Assembly (NCBI RefSeq): GCF_902830275.1
Contig: NZ_CADESW010000020.1
Coordinates: 88,868 to 152,867, forward strand
DNA: 64,000 bases
From: Burkholderia stagnalis
GTDB lineage: Bacteria > Pseudomonadota > Gammaproteobacteria > Burkholderiales > Burkholderiaceae
Direction of reading: 5' to 3'
Shown here: one piece after another, positions 34,233-42,901 of the stretch
How positions within the stretch are numbered: the stretch's first letter is position 1
Layout of the letters: every line of letters begins with the position of its first letter
Program-made: the position numbers and the translations under genes
Notes under the pieces: model-generated
The model's database searches: none
Seen by the model: only the letters and a program-made list of their open reading frames with translations
What the model was told of the DNA's origin: nothing

Positions 34233-34982
34233 ATGCAACCGGACGGCCTTCGTGCAGATTATGATCTTCATCACGGCAATAAAATAATGAAAGCGGTGCT
34301 GGAGATGAGCTGCTGCAAGCGTGTCGAGGATCTTCACCGAATACTCGCTGATATTTGCGACCTCGCGGGATTCGCGTTTTTCTGTTACCAGGATTGCCGG
34401 ATTGTCGACGGAAAACCGGTAGTCGGGTGCACGCTGTTGAATTACCCCGAATCCTGGCAGCACCGTTATCGAGAGCGCCAATATCTGGCAATCGATCCGG
34501 TCGTGCAGCATGCGATGTCGTCGCTTGCACCGTTGACCTGGGGCGATCAAATCTTCGTCACCGAGGCGGAACGCGAATTTCGCGAGGATCTCCGTGCGCA
34601 TGGCATGGGGCTGGGCGTGTCTTTTCCCGCTCACTTCCGGCATACCGACGTGGCATGCGTGAGCTTCGTGCGCTCGGCAGCGGAGGCCGACGAGGACGTC
34701 GAACCGGTGCATGTGCCGTCGTGGGGCGCACTCGTGGCGAACCTGACGCTCGACACCTCGCGCAGATTGAACGTCGTGCCGTCGGGGGCGCCCTCTCTCA
34801 GTGCGCGTGAGCTCGAAATTCTGAAATGGGTTGCCGAAGGGAAATCCAGTTGGGACATCTCGCGCATCGTGTCCCTGACCGAGCACGGTGTCGTGCATCA
34901 CATCCGCAATATCATGAAGAAATTCAATGTCACCTCACGGCGACGAGCGGTAGTGATGGCGTCGAAATTAGGAATGCTTTGA
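34233..34982 (+). CDS. LuxR-type quorum-sensing regulator (solo)
   Basis: A 249-residue LuxR protein. The ATG at 34233 follows GAGGTG; an in-frame TTG at 34209 is possible. The N-terminal autoinducer-binding domain has every classic contact at canonical spacing: Trp75, Tyr79, Asp88, Pro89 and Trp103. The C-terminal HTH runs LSARELEILKWVAEGKSSWDISRIVSLTEHGVVHHIRNIMKKFNV. No luxI synthase lies in the window, so it is a solo here. It probably controls the enzyme cluster upstream. Confidence 0.9.
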   Translation: MQPDGLRADYDLHHGNKIMKAVLEMSCCKRVEDLHRILADICDLAGFAFFCYQDCRIVDGKPVVGCTLLNYPESWQHRYRERQYLAIDPVVQHAMSSLAPLTWGDQIFVTEAEREFREDLRAHGMGLGVSFPAHFRHTDVACVSFVRSAAEADEDVEPVHVPSWGALVANLTLDTSRRLNVVPSGAPSLSARELEILKWVAEGKSSWDISRIVSLTEHGVVHHIRNIMKKFNVTSRRRAVVMASKLGML

Positions 34983-35231
34983 AAGCCGTCCGCTGACCTG
35001 CCGCGCGACGGCGCGGAGGAGTCGAGGCCTCTTCTTTAAGGAATCGAAAATGTCCTTGTTCTCCATTCAGGTCGGCGTCGTCTGAGAGGATCTGCTGGTG
35101 ACTGCGGTCGTGAGGGAAAGCCATGGACGCCTTTCGCCTTTAAAACCCATTGCTGATGATGGCGGCCTCGACGTGCTGCTCTTCGCCAGGGAAGCGGGCA
35201 GCTCTGTCGCTAAGGCCCGTTGTAGCCCCCC

Positions 35232-37061
35232 TCACTCCACCGTCACCGACTTAGCCAGATTCCTCGGCTTATCAATATCCGTCCCCCTGGCCAACGCCGC
35301 GTGATATGCGAGCAACTGCATCGGCACCGTATGCAAAATCGGCGACAACGGTCCGTAGTACTCATTGAGCCGAATCACCTCGATCCCTTCGCTCGGCGAC
35401 AACCCGCAATCCACATCGGCAAACACATACAGCCTGCCATTGCGCGCACTGACCTCATGCATGTTCGACCGCAGCTTCTCCAGCAGCACATCATTCGGCG
35501 CCACCGCAATCACCGGCATCTCGTTACTGACGAGCGCCAGCGGCCCATGCTTCAACTCCCCCGCCGGATACGCCTCCGCATGAATGTATGAAATCTCCTT
35601 CATCTTCAACGCGCCTTCCAGCGCGATCGGATAATGCATCCCGCGCCCGAGAAACAGCATGTTGTCCCGGCGCGTGAGCAGTTCCGCCCAGCCGATGATT
35701 TGCGGCTCGAGCGCGAGCACCTTCGACATCGCATCCGGCAGGTGACGCAGCGCGCGAAGATGCTGCTTCTCGTCGTCATCGCTCAACCGCCCGCGCACCT
35801 GCGCCAGCGACAGCGCCAGCAAAAACAGCGCGACGAGCTGCGTGGTGAACGCCTTGGTCGACGCGACGCCGATCTCGATGCCCGCGCGCGTCACGAACTG
35901 CAACGTGCATTCGCGCATCAGCGCGCTGGTGGCCACGTTGCAGATCGCGAGTGTGTGCAGCATGCCCATCTGCTTGGCCGCATGCACGGCGCCGAGCACG
36001 TCGGCCGTCTCGCCGCTTTGCGATACCGCGACGACGAGCGTGCGCGGGTTCGGCACGCTGTCGCGATAGCGGAACTCGCTGGCGATCTCGACGTTCGCCG
36101 GCACCTTCGCAAGACTCTCGATCCAGTACTTCGCAGTCAGCGCCGCGTGATAGCTGCCGCCGCACGCGAGCAGCAGCACCGAATCGACGTCGTTGAACAC
36201 ACGCCACGCGCCGTCGCCGAACAGCTCGGGCATGATCGACGTGACGTCGAGCAGCGTATCGGCCACCGCCTGCGGCTGCTCGAAGATTTCCTTCTGCATG
36301 TAGTAGCGGTAGGCCCCGAGATCCGCCGCGCCGCTATGCGCGGCGACGCGCTGCACGGGCCGCTCCACGCGCTGCCCGGCCGCATCGACGACCCAGTACC
36401 GATGCAGCTGCACGTCGGCGACGTCGCCATTTTCCAGGTACGCGATCCGGTCGGTGATGCCCGACAGCGCGATCGCGTCGGACGCGAGGAAGTTCTCGCC
36501 TTCGCCGGCGCCGACCACGAGCGGCATGCCGTTGCGCGCGCCGACGATGCGGTGCGGCTCGTCGCGGCACATCACGGCGATCGCGTAGCTGCCGCGCAGC
36601 CGCGTGACCGCGTGCCGCACCGCGTCGAACAGGTCGCCGTCGTACAGATGGTCGATCAGGTGGGCGATCGCCTCGCTGTCGGTCTGGCTCGCGAACACGT
36701 AGCCGTGCGCCTCGAGCTCCGCGCGCAGCGCGTCGCAGTTCTCGATGATGCCGTTGTGCGACAGCGCGATGCGCGCGCGGTCGTCGCCCGGCGAGAAGTG
36801 CGGATGCGCGTTCAACGTGACGGGCGCGCCGTGCGTCGCCCAGCGCGTATGCGCGATGCCGGTGTAGCCGGACAGCGCCTGCGCGGCGATCTCGCGCTGC
36901 AGGTTCGCGACGCGGTCGACGCTGCGCGCCCGCGCCAGCGCCCGGTCGCGGTACACGACCACACCGCACGAATCGTAGCCTCGGTATTCGAGCCGCTTCA
37001 GGCCATCGACGAGGTTCGGCAGGATGTCCCGCTGGGCAACCGCCCCGACAATTCCACACAT
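35232..37061 (-). CDS. glmS: Glutamine--fructose-6-phosphate aminotransferase
   Basis: A 609-residue isomerising amidotransferase that makes glucosamine-6-phosphate for cell-wall and LPS precursors. It starts at ATG 37061 with MCGIVG, Cys2 being the glutaminase nucleophile. The glutaminase domain continues with HTRWATHG and DSEAIAHLI. Two SIS domains follow (ACGGSYHAALTAKYWIE and FLGRGMHYPIALEGALKMKE), and it ends PRNLAKSVTVE. It is not next to glmU and is divergent from an Lrp regulator, so it may be a second, regulated copy. Confidence 0.96.
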   Translation of the reverse strand: MCGIVGAVAQRDILPNLVDGLKRLEYRGYDSCGVVVYRDRALARARSVDRVANLQREIAAQALSGYTGIAHTRWATHGAPVTLNAHPHFSPGDDRARIALSHNGIIENCDALRAELEAHGYVFASQTDSEAIAHLIDHLYDGDLFDAVRHAVTRLRGSYAIAVMCRDEPHRIVGARNGMPLVVGAGEGENFLASDAIALSGITDRIAYLENGDVADVQLHRYWVVDAAGQRVERPVQRVAAHSGAADLGAYRYYMQKEIFEQPQAVADTLLDVTSIMPELFGDGAWRVFNDVDSVLLLACGGSYHAALTAKYWIESLAKVPANVEIASEFRYRDSVPNPRTLVVAVSQSGETADVLGAVHAAKQMGMLHTLAICNVATSALMRECTLQFVTRAGIEIGVASTKAFTTQLVALFLLALSLAQVRGRLSDDDEKQHLRALRHLPDAMSKVLALEPQIIGWAELLTRRDNMLFLGRGMHYPIALEGALKMKEISYIHAEAYPAGELKHGPLALVSNEMPVIAVAPNDVLLEKLRSNMHEVSARNGRLYVFADVDCGLSPSEGIEVIRLNEYYGPLSPILHTVPMQLLAYHAALARGTDIDKPRNLAKSVTVE

Positions 37062-37121
37062 ATCGCGCTCCGCAGAAGGTGCTGTTTCGGTCAGTGAGAG
37101 CGATGGTAGGGGTGGTGAGAT

Positions 37122-37193
37122 GGAATTAAATTTCAAAAATTACATGATGATGAAACACTCAGGTCATCGCGTATCATGTTGAAATTAAATTTC
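37122..37193. promoter_or_regulatory. Paired AATTAAATTTC sites between glmS and lrp-type gene
   Basis: Two near-identical palindromic elements, GGAATTAAATTTCA at 37122-37135 and GAAATTAAATTTC at 37181-37193, lie in the divergent region. This is the A/T-rich dyad style bound by Lrp/AsnC proteins. Their position argues that the regulator starts at 37218, not at the upstream ATG at 37176. Confidence 0.55.
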
Positions 37194-37217
37194 ACCGAAA
37201 CCCGGCAGGAGGCTGCA

Positions 37218-37709
37218 TTGGCCAGCGTGACCCTCGACGATCTCGATCTCCGCATCCTCGCGATCCTGCAGGCCGATGCGTCGGTGTCGAACCTGGAACT
37301 GGCCGAGCGCGCGCTGTCGTCGCCGCCGACCTGCCTGCGCCGGGTGCGCCGGCTGCGGGAAGCCGGTGTCATCCAGCGGCAGATCGCGATCCTCGACCAG
37401 CAGATGATCGGCTCGGCCGTCACCGCGATCATCGAGATCAGCCTCGACCGGCAGACCGCGGAAGACTACGACGCGTTCGAGCGATACGTGTGCGCGGAAC
37501 CGGCGGTCACGCAGTGCTATCGCGTGTCGCCGGGGCCGGATTTCGTCGTGATCGCCGATCTCGCGGACGTCGCCGACTACGACGCGTTCGCGCGGCGGCT
37601 CTTCACGGGCGCGTCGAACGTCCGCAACGTGCGGACGTTCTTCTCGACGCATCGCGCGAAGTTCGAGGCGAACGCGCCGGTCGCGCATGCGTTGCGGCGG
37701 CCGGCGTGA
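37218..37709 (+). CDS. Lrp/AsnC family regulator
   Basis: A 163-residue regulator from the TTG at 37218, which has a perfect AGGAGG five bases upstream; the frame is open from an ATG at 37176 but that start would place the operator-like repeat inside the gene. The HTH is LDDLDLRILAILQADASVSNLELAERALSSPPTCLRRVRRL, and the ligand-binding RAM domain follows (YDAFERYVCAEPAVTQCYRVSPGPDFVVIADL). It is divergent from glmS and may autoregulate and control it. Confidence 0.88.
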   Translation: MASVTLDDLDLRILAILQADASVSNLELAERALSSPPTCLRRVRRLREAGVIQRQIAILDQQMIGSAVTAIIEISLDRQTAEDYDAFERYVCAEPAVTQCYRVSPGPDFVVIADLADVADYDAFARRLFTGASNVRNVRTFFSTHRAKFEANAPVAHALRRPA

Positions 37710-37715
37710 TCGGGA

Positions 37716-38588
37716 TCACGCCGCGCGCGCATCCTGCATCGCCGCCGACGACACCTGCAGCGGCTTGCCGGCCGCGAAGCAATGCTGCATGTCGGGGAAC
37801 GCGTTGCTGCGGACGTCGTGCGCATAGCGCGCGATCGCTTCGCGCATCACCGCGTTGACGTCCGCGTAGCGCTTCACGAAGCGGGGCGTATAGGCGTCGA
37901 AGCCGCCGATCATGTCCTCGGTCACGAGCACCTGGCCGTCGCACGCGGGCGACGCGCCGATGCCGATCGTCGGAATCGCGAGCGTGGCCGTGATGTGGCG
38001 CGCGAGCGCTTCGGCGGTGCCCTCGACGACGACGCTGAATGCGCCGGCCTGCTCGACCGCGCACGCCGCGTCGAAGATGCGGTCGGCGGTGCGCGGGTCC
38101 ATCCCCTGCGCCTTGAAGCCGCCGGTCGCGTTCGCCTGCTGCGGCATCAGCCCGATATGCGCCATCACCGGCACGCCGCGTTCGGACAGGAAGCGGATCG
38201 TGTCGGCCATTTCGGCGCCGCCTTCGAGCTTCACGCCCTGCGCGCCGGTTTCGGCGAGCAGGCGCGCGGCGGAGCGGAACGCCTGCGCGGGCGATTCCTG
38301 ATACGTCGCGAACGGCAGGTCGACGACCACACACGCCTGCCGCGCGCCGCGCACGACGGCGGCGCCGTGCGCGATCATCATGTCCAGCGTGACGCCGAGC
38401 GTGCTGGGCATCCCGTACAGCACCATGCCGACGGAATCGCCGACGATGATCACGTCCGCGACGTCGTCGACGAGCCGGGCCATCGGCGTCGAATACGCGG
38501 TCAGCGACACGAGGCTGCCGGCGCCCTTGGTGGCGCGGATCGAGGTGACGGTCTTGCGATTGGTGGTAGTGTGCGCGCTCATACACAT
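37716..38588 (-). CDS. panB: 3-methyl-2-oxobutanoate hydroxymethyltransferase
   Basis: A 290-residue PanB (alternative ATG at 38582). It transfers a hydroxymethyl group from methylenetetrahydrofolate to 2-oxoisovalerate, the first committed step to pantothenate. Family marks are SLTAYSTPMARLVDDV, IIVGDSVGMVLYGMPST (metal Asp), VKLEGG, VMAHIGLMPQ and VVEGTAEALA (catalytic Glu), IPTIGIGASPACDGQVLV. No panC is adjacent. It is convergent with the Lrp gene across six bases. Confidence 0.95.
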   Translation of the reverse strand: MCMSAHTTTNRKTVTSIRATKGAGSLVSLTAYSTPMARLVDDVADVIIVGDSVGMVLYGMPSTLGVTLDMMIAHGAAVVRGARQACVVVDLPFATYQESPAQAFRSAARLLAETGAQGVKLEGGAEMADTIRFLSERGVPVMAHIGLMPQQANATGGFKAQGMDPRTADRIFDAACAVEQAGAFSVVVEGTAEALARHITATLAIPTIGIGASPACDGQVLVTEDMIGGFDAYTPRFVKRYADVNAVMREAIARYAHDVRSNAFPDMQHCFAAGKPLQVSSAAMQDARAA

Positions 38589-38659
38589 GCCCTGTGCGGA
38601 TGAAGGAGCGTCAAGGTAGCACCGCGCCCGCCCGCGCAATGGCATCAGGAGGACGTCTT

Positions 38660-39487
38660 ATGCTGCTCGCAGGACAATCGGCCCAACCCTATGCCGTCCC
38701 GGCGGTGCCGGCGATGGCGCGGCTGCCGAGGCCGCTGTTCGTCCGCGCGTTCGAGATTCCGGGCCACGTCAGCGTCGACGCGCACAGCCATCCGTGGGCG
38801 CAGCTGATGTATGCGACGGACGGCGTGTTCGAGGTCGACACGCCTCACGGGCGGCATCTGCTGCCGCCGCACTATGCGATGTGGATTCCGCCGCATGTGC
38901 CGCACGCGGTCGCGACCCGCGACTGCGTCGCGTTCCACAGCCTGTACCTGGACGATGCGAGCGTCGGCGACGGTTTCGGCGATGCGTGCCGGATTCTTCG
39001 CATGACGCCGCTGCTGCGGGAGCTGGTGGTCGCGACGGCGGAGCTGCCGGTGAACTACGACGAAGCCGGCCCGGACGGCGCGCTCGCGTGCCTGATCGTG
39101 GACCGCATCAAGCGCCTGCAGCCGGCGCCGCTGACCGTGCCGCTGCCGCGCGATGCGCGCCTGCTGAAAATCGCCCGCGCGCTGCACGCCGATCCCGGCG
39201 ATACGCGCAGCCTCGAAGACTGGGGCGATCAGGTCGGCGCGACGCGTCGCACGCTGTCGCGCCTGTTCCGGCACGACACGGGGCTGTCGTTCACCGAATG
39301 GCGGCAGGCCGTTCGCCTGCTGGCGGCATTGCCGCTGCTGGAGGCCGGTGAGGCGGTCGGCACGGTGGCGGCGCGGCTCGGCTACGACTCGACGTCGTCG
39401 TTCATCGGGCTGTTCCAGGAGAAGTTCCGGCTGACGCCCGGCGCGTTCGCGAAACAGGCGTCGCGGCGGATCGCGATCGCCAGCTGA
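38660..39487 (+). CDS. AraC family regulator with cupin sensor
   Basis: A 275-residue protein starting at ATG 38660 behind AGGAGG. The N-terminal cupin sensor shows VDAHSHPWAQLMYATDGVFEVDTPHGRHLLPPHYAMWIPPHVPHAV. The C-terminal DNA-binding part has two HTHs (SLEDWGDQVGATRRTLSRLFRHDTGLSFTEWR and GTVAARLGYDSTSSFIGLFQEKFRLTPGAF). It is divergent from panB with a short shared region and convergent with ogt. Confidence 0.92.
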   Translation: MLLAGQSAQPYAVPAVPAMARLPRPLFVRAFEIPGHVSVDAHSHPWAQLMYATDGVFEVDTPHGRHLLPPHYAMWIPPHVPHAVATRDCVAFHSLYLDDASVGDGFGDACRILRMTPLLRELVVATAELPVNYDEAGPDGALACLIVDRIKRLQPAPLTVPLPRDARLLKIARALHADPGDTRSLEDWGDQVGATRRTLSRLFRHDTGLSFTEWRQAVRLLAALPLLEAGEAVGTVAARLGYDSTSSFIGLFQEKFRLTPGAFAKQASRRIAIAS

Positions 39488-39503
39488 CTGCGCGCGCCGC
39501 GCG

Positions 39504-40046
39504 TTACAGCGCGAGCGCGAACTGGGCCGGGTGCGCCTGCCCGGAAAGGCGGGCCGCGCCTTCGAGCGCGAGCAGCGCACGCTTGCGGTCGATCCCGCCC
39601 GCATACCCCGTGAGGCTCCCCGACGCGCCGACGATGCGATGGCACGGCACGATGATCGACACCGGATTGCGGCCGACCGCGCCGCCCACCGCGCGCGCGG
39701 AACCGGCGGGCAGCCCGACGCGCTGCGTCAGCTCGCCGTAGGACACCAGCACGCCGAACGGAATCGACAGCAGTTCCTTCCACACGCGCTGCTGGAACGC
39801 GGTGCCGTGCAGCTGCATCGGCACCGAGAACGTCGTGCGCGCGCCGGCGAAATACTCGGCGATTTCGTCCCTGACTTGTTGCGCGACCGGCGGCATCGGC
39901 TCGCCCGTCGCGATCGCCAGCGGCGGGAAATACTTCTGCCCGACGAAGAACAGGCCCGTCAGGCAGCCGCCTTCCACGCGCACGGCGATGTCGCCCAACG
40001 GGCTCGGAATCAGGTGGCCGGGTGTCATTGCGCAGAGGTTCTCCAT
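39504..40046 (-). CDS. ogt: Methylated-DNA--protein-cysteine methyltransferase
   Basis: A 180-residue suicide repair protein (an internal ATG at 40028 could be the true start). It removes O6-alkyl groups from guanine. The active-site motif is PCHR with Cys135, preceded by GTAFQQRVWKELLSIPFG and YGELTQRVG and followed by YAGGIDRKRALLALEG. It is full length for Ogt without the Ada N-domain. It is convergent with the AraC gene. Confidence 0.94.
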   Translation of the reverse strand: MENLCAMTPGHLIPSPLGDIAVRVEGGCLTGLFFVGQKYFPPLAIATGEPMPPVAQQVRDEIAEYFAGARTTFSVPMQLHGTAFQQRVWKELLSIPFGVLVSYGELTQRVGLPAGSARAVGGAVGRNPVSIIVPCHRIVGASGSLTGYAGGIDRKRALLALEGAARLSGQAHPAQFALAL

Positions 40047-40246
40047 GAAGGCACCGCCGCGGCGGCGCGGCAGGCGTCGTGTGACGAATTAAACCAGATC
40101 GCGCCCGGCTTCCGGCCGGAATCGGGCAGGGGCCGGATAAAAAACGATTAACCCATCGTCCCGCCCAGTCGTCTCTTTTGCTCGCCGCGTTTAGAGATGA
40201 CTCATAGAAATCCCGCACTGGTCAGACGTCGGAATTCTCCCTATTC

Positions 40247-40266
40247 TTTGAAAAACGTTTTCCAAA
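40247..40266. promoter_or_regulatory. LacI-type operator upstream of hexuronate transporter
   Basis: TTTGAAAAACGTTTTCCAAA is a palindrome with one mismatch, centred on CG as LacI-family sites are. It matches the site at 42860-42877 upstream of uronate dehydrogenase, so both are probably bound by the LacI regulator encoded between them. Confidence 0.8.
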
Positions 40267-40384
40267 CCGATTGGCGCGGTCTGGTGCGGCGGGCGAGAAC
40301 CCGCGGCGCGGCCCGCCCCGGCGCTCGTCGCCGGCAACGAACAGTGCGCGGCGCGACGAGCGATGCCGCGCATCGGAGACTTTC

Positions 40385-41674
40385 ATGCAATCTGCTGTCG
40401 TCGGCGTTGCGCGCGCCGCCAGCCGCTACCGCTGGGCGGTCTGCGGGCTCCTGTTCTTCGCGACCGTGATCAACTACATGGACCGGCAGATCCTCGGCCT
40501 GCTGGCGCCGATGCTCCAGCACGACATCGGCTGGAACCAGATCCAGTACGGCCGCATCGTGATGGCGTTTTCCGCGTTCTATGCGATCGGCCTGCTGTGC
40601 TTCGGCCGCGTGGTGGACTGGCTCGGCACGCGCGTGTCGTATGCGATCGCGATGCTGTTCTGGAGCATCGCCGCGATGCTGCATGCAGTGGTCGGCTCGG
40701 TGACGGGCTTCGCGGTCGTGCGCGCGCTGCTCGGCATCGGCGAGGGCGGCAACTTCCCGGCGGCCATCAAGACGACGGCCGAGTGGTTCCCGCGCCGCGA
40801 GCGCGCGCTCGCCACCGGCATCTTCAACTCGGGCTCGAACATCGGCGCGGTGTTCGCGCCGGCGATCATTCCGGCGATCGCGGTCGCGTACGGCTGGCGC
40901 GCGGCATTCGTGATCATCGGCGCGATCGGCTTCGTCTGGCTCGCCGTGTGGCTCGTGTTCTACCGGAATGCCGACCCGCGCGCGCTGAGCCAGGAATTCG
41001 ACGAGCCGCGCGACGAGGTCGAGGCGCTCGACGCCGCCCATGCGAACGCGGGCTCGCCCGGCTGGGGCGTGCTGATCCGCAAGCGCGAGACCTGGGCGTT
41101 CCTGATCGGCAAGTTCCTGACCGACCCCGTCTGGTGGTTCTACCTGTTCTGGCTGCCGAAATGGCTCAACGAATCGCGCGGGATGGACATGCAGCACATC
41201 GGCCTGCCGCTCGTCTGCATCTATGCGCTGACGACGGTCGGCAGCATCGGCGGCGGCTGGCTGTCGTCGACGATGCTGCGCTCCGGCTGGAGCGTGAACG
41301 CCGCGCGCAAGACCGCGATGCTGATCTGCGCGTGCTGCGTGCTGCCGATCGCGTTCGTGTCGCAGGTGCAGAGCCTGTGGGTCGCGGTGCTGATCGTCGG
41401 CCTTGCCGCCGCCGCGCACCAGGGCTGGTCGGCCAACCTGTTCACGACCGCGTCGGACATGTTCCCGCGCCGCGCGGTGGCGTCGGTGGTCGGCATCGGC
41501 GGCATGGCCGGCTCGATCGGCGGCGTGCTGTTCTCCGAGGTGATCGGCCAGGTGCTGCAGCGCACGGGCCACTACTGGGTGCTGTTCGCGATCGGCGCGC
41601 TCGCCTATCTGCTGGCGCTCGCGGTCATGCACGTGCTCACGCCGCGCATGGCGCCCGCGAAGCTCGATGCGTAA
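40385..41674 (+). CDS. MFS hexuronate (ExuT-like) transporter
   Basis: A 429-residue, 12-helix major facilitator. The loop motif is seen in GRVVDWLGTRVSYAIAML. The YRWAVCGLLFFATVINYMDRQILGLLAPML opening and LLGIGEGGNFPAAIKTTAEWFPRRERALATGIFNSGSNIGAVFAP segment are characteristic of the anion:cation symporter branch (ExuT/GudP). With uronate dehydrogenase and a LacI regulator next door, galacturonate or glucuronate uptake is the likely role. A LacI-type palindrome lies in its promoter. Confidence 0.92.
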   Translation: MQSAVVGVARAASRYRWAVCGLLFFATVINYMDRQILGLLAPMLQHDIGWNQIQYGRIVMAFSAFYAIGLLCFGRVVDWLGTRVSYAIAMLFWSIAAMLHAVVGSVTGFAVVRALLGIGEGGNFPAAIKTTAEWFPRRERALATGIFNSGSNIGAVFAPAIIPAIAVAYGWRAAFVIIGAIGFVWLAVWLVFYRNADPRALSQEFDEPRDEVEALDAAHANAGSPGWGVLIRKRETWAFLIGKFLTDPVWWFYLFWLPKWLNESRGMDMQHIGLPLVCIYALTTVGSIGGGWLSSTMLRSGWSVNAARKTAMLICACCVLPIAFVSQVQSLWVAVLIVGLAAAAHQGWSANLFTTASDMFPRRAVASVVGIGGMAGSIGGVLFSEVIGQVLQRTGHYWVLFAIGALAYLLALAVMHVLTPRMAPAKLDA

Positions 41675-41726
41675 TGCCGTGAACCCTGTTGCGACCCGTG
41701 CCGCCGGGGGCGGCGCACGGTGCTGC

Positions 41727-42719
41727 TCAGCGGGCCTCGGCCGTCGATGCGCGCACGATCAGCCGCGGCTCGAACATCGAGTAGCCGGCCTCCGCGTGGC
41801 CCGCGAGCGCGTCGATCAGCTTCTGCATCGCGAGCTCGCCCATCTTCTCGCTCTGGATGTCGACGGTGGTCAGCGCGGGCGCCGCGTATTCGCCGTACGG
41901 CACGTTGTCGATGCCCGCGACGGACACGTCCTGCGGCAGCTTGAAGCCGAGCGACGCGGCTTCCTTCATGAAGCCGAGCGCGATCAGGTCGTTGTAGCAG
42001 ATCACGGCCTGCGGGCGCTGCGGCCCGAGCATCACGCGCGAGCACGCGCGTTCGCCGGCTTCGGCGGTGGGCGCATGCGCGTCGTGCACGTCGAGCGTGA
42101 GGCCTGCTTCCGCGAGGCAGTCGCGTGCGCCCTGGATGCGCTCGTCGTTGATGCGCGCCTGCCCGAAGCCGAGATAGGCGATGCGCCGATGGCCGAGGTT
42201 CAGCAGGTGGCGCGCGAGCATGTAGGTCGACAGCCGGCTGTCGATGCCGACGCCCGGGATCGGCAGGTCCGGGCTGCGCCGCAGCAGCACGAGCGGCTTG
42301 TGCAGATCGAGCATCCACTGCAGCTGCGCATCGGGCAGGCGGGAGCTGACGATCAGCCCGTCGACGCGCGGCGCGAGCGCCTCGATCAGCGCGCGCTCGC
42401 GCGCCTGGTTCTCCTCGGTGTCGACGAGCAGCAGCGTGTAGTCGTGCTGCAGCGCGACCCGGTTCGCGCCTTTCACGATGTTCGTGAAGTGCGGATTGCT
42501 GATGTCGAGGATCACGAGGCCGATGGTGCGCGTGCGCCCCGTGATCATCGAGCGCGCGAGCGGGTTCGAGCGATAGCCGAGCCTGTCGATCGCGGCCTTG
42601 AGCCGCGCCTCGACCGCCGGCGAGAAGCGCTGCGCGCCGTTCACGTACTTCGACACCGTCGCGACCGACACGCCCGCTTCGGCGGCCACGTCGCGAATCG
42701 TCGGGGAAACTTTTTTCAT
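41727..42719 (-). CDS. LacI family regulator of uronate genes
   Basis: A 330-residue LacI-type repressor starting at ATG 42719. The DNA-binding domain is TIRDVAAEAGVSVATVSKYVNGAQRFSPAVEARL with the hinge LGYRSNPLARSMITGRTRTIG, followed by a periplasmic-binding-like sensor domain. It lies between the transporter and uronate dehydrogenase genes, both preceded by a matching palindrome, so hexuronate-responsive repression is likely. A half-site-like GTAACGTTTTC just upstream of its own start suggests autoregulation. Confidence 0.93.
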   Translation of the reverse strand: MKKVSPTIRDVAAEAGVSVATVSKYVNGAQRFSPAVEARLKAAIDRLGYRSNPLARSMITGRTRTIGLVILDISNPHFTNIVKGANRVALQHDYTLLLVDTEENQARERALIEALAPRVDGLIVSSRLPDAQLQWMLDLHKPLVLLRRSPDLPIPGVGIDSRLSTYMLARHLLNLGHRRIAYLGFGQARINDERIQGARDCLAEAGLTLDVHDAHAPTAEAGERACSRVMLGPQRPQAVICYNDLIALGFMKEAASLGFKLPQDVSVAGIDNVPYGEYAAPALTTVDIQSEKMGELAMQKLIDALAGHAEAGYSMFEPRLIVRASTAEAR

Positions 42720-42859
42720 GCGGAGGGTAACGTTTTCTTCGCTGAGCACGGAATTGTGGCAGAAAAAGCCGGCACGCGGCCTGGTTCGAGCCGCCGTCGC
42801 CAACCACAAGCAGGGCGACGGCCTGGATCATTGACGTCGTGCCCGCATCAAACCTATAG

Positions 42860-42877
42860 TTGGAAAACGTTTTCCAA
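42860..42877. promoter_or_regulatory. LacI-type operator upstream of udh
   Basis: TTGGAAAACGTTTTCCAA is a perfect 18-bp palindrome 24 bases before the uronate dehydrogenase start and shares its core with 40247-40266. Confidence 0.85.
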
Positions 42878-42901
42878 ATCAGCCAGATTCAAGGAGACTC
42901 G

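Noticed and set aside
35634..37097. A long plus-strand frame opposite glmS
   Set aside because: Antisense to an unambiguous GlmS and lacking any motif.
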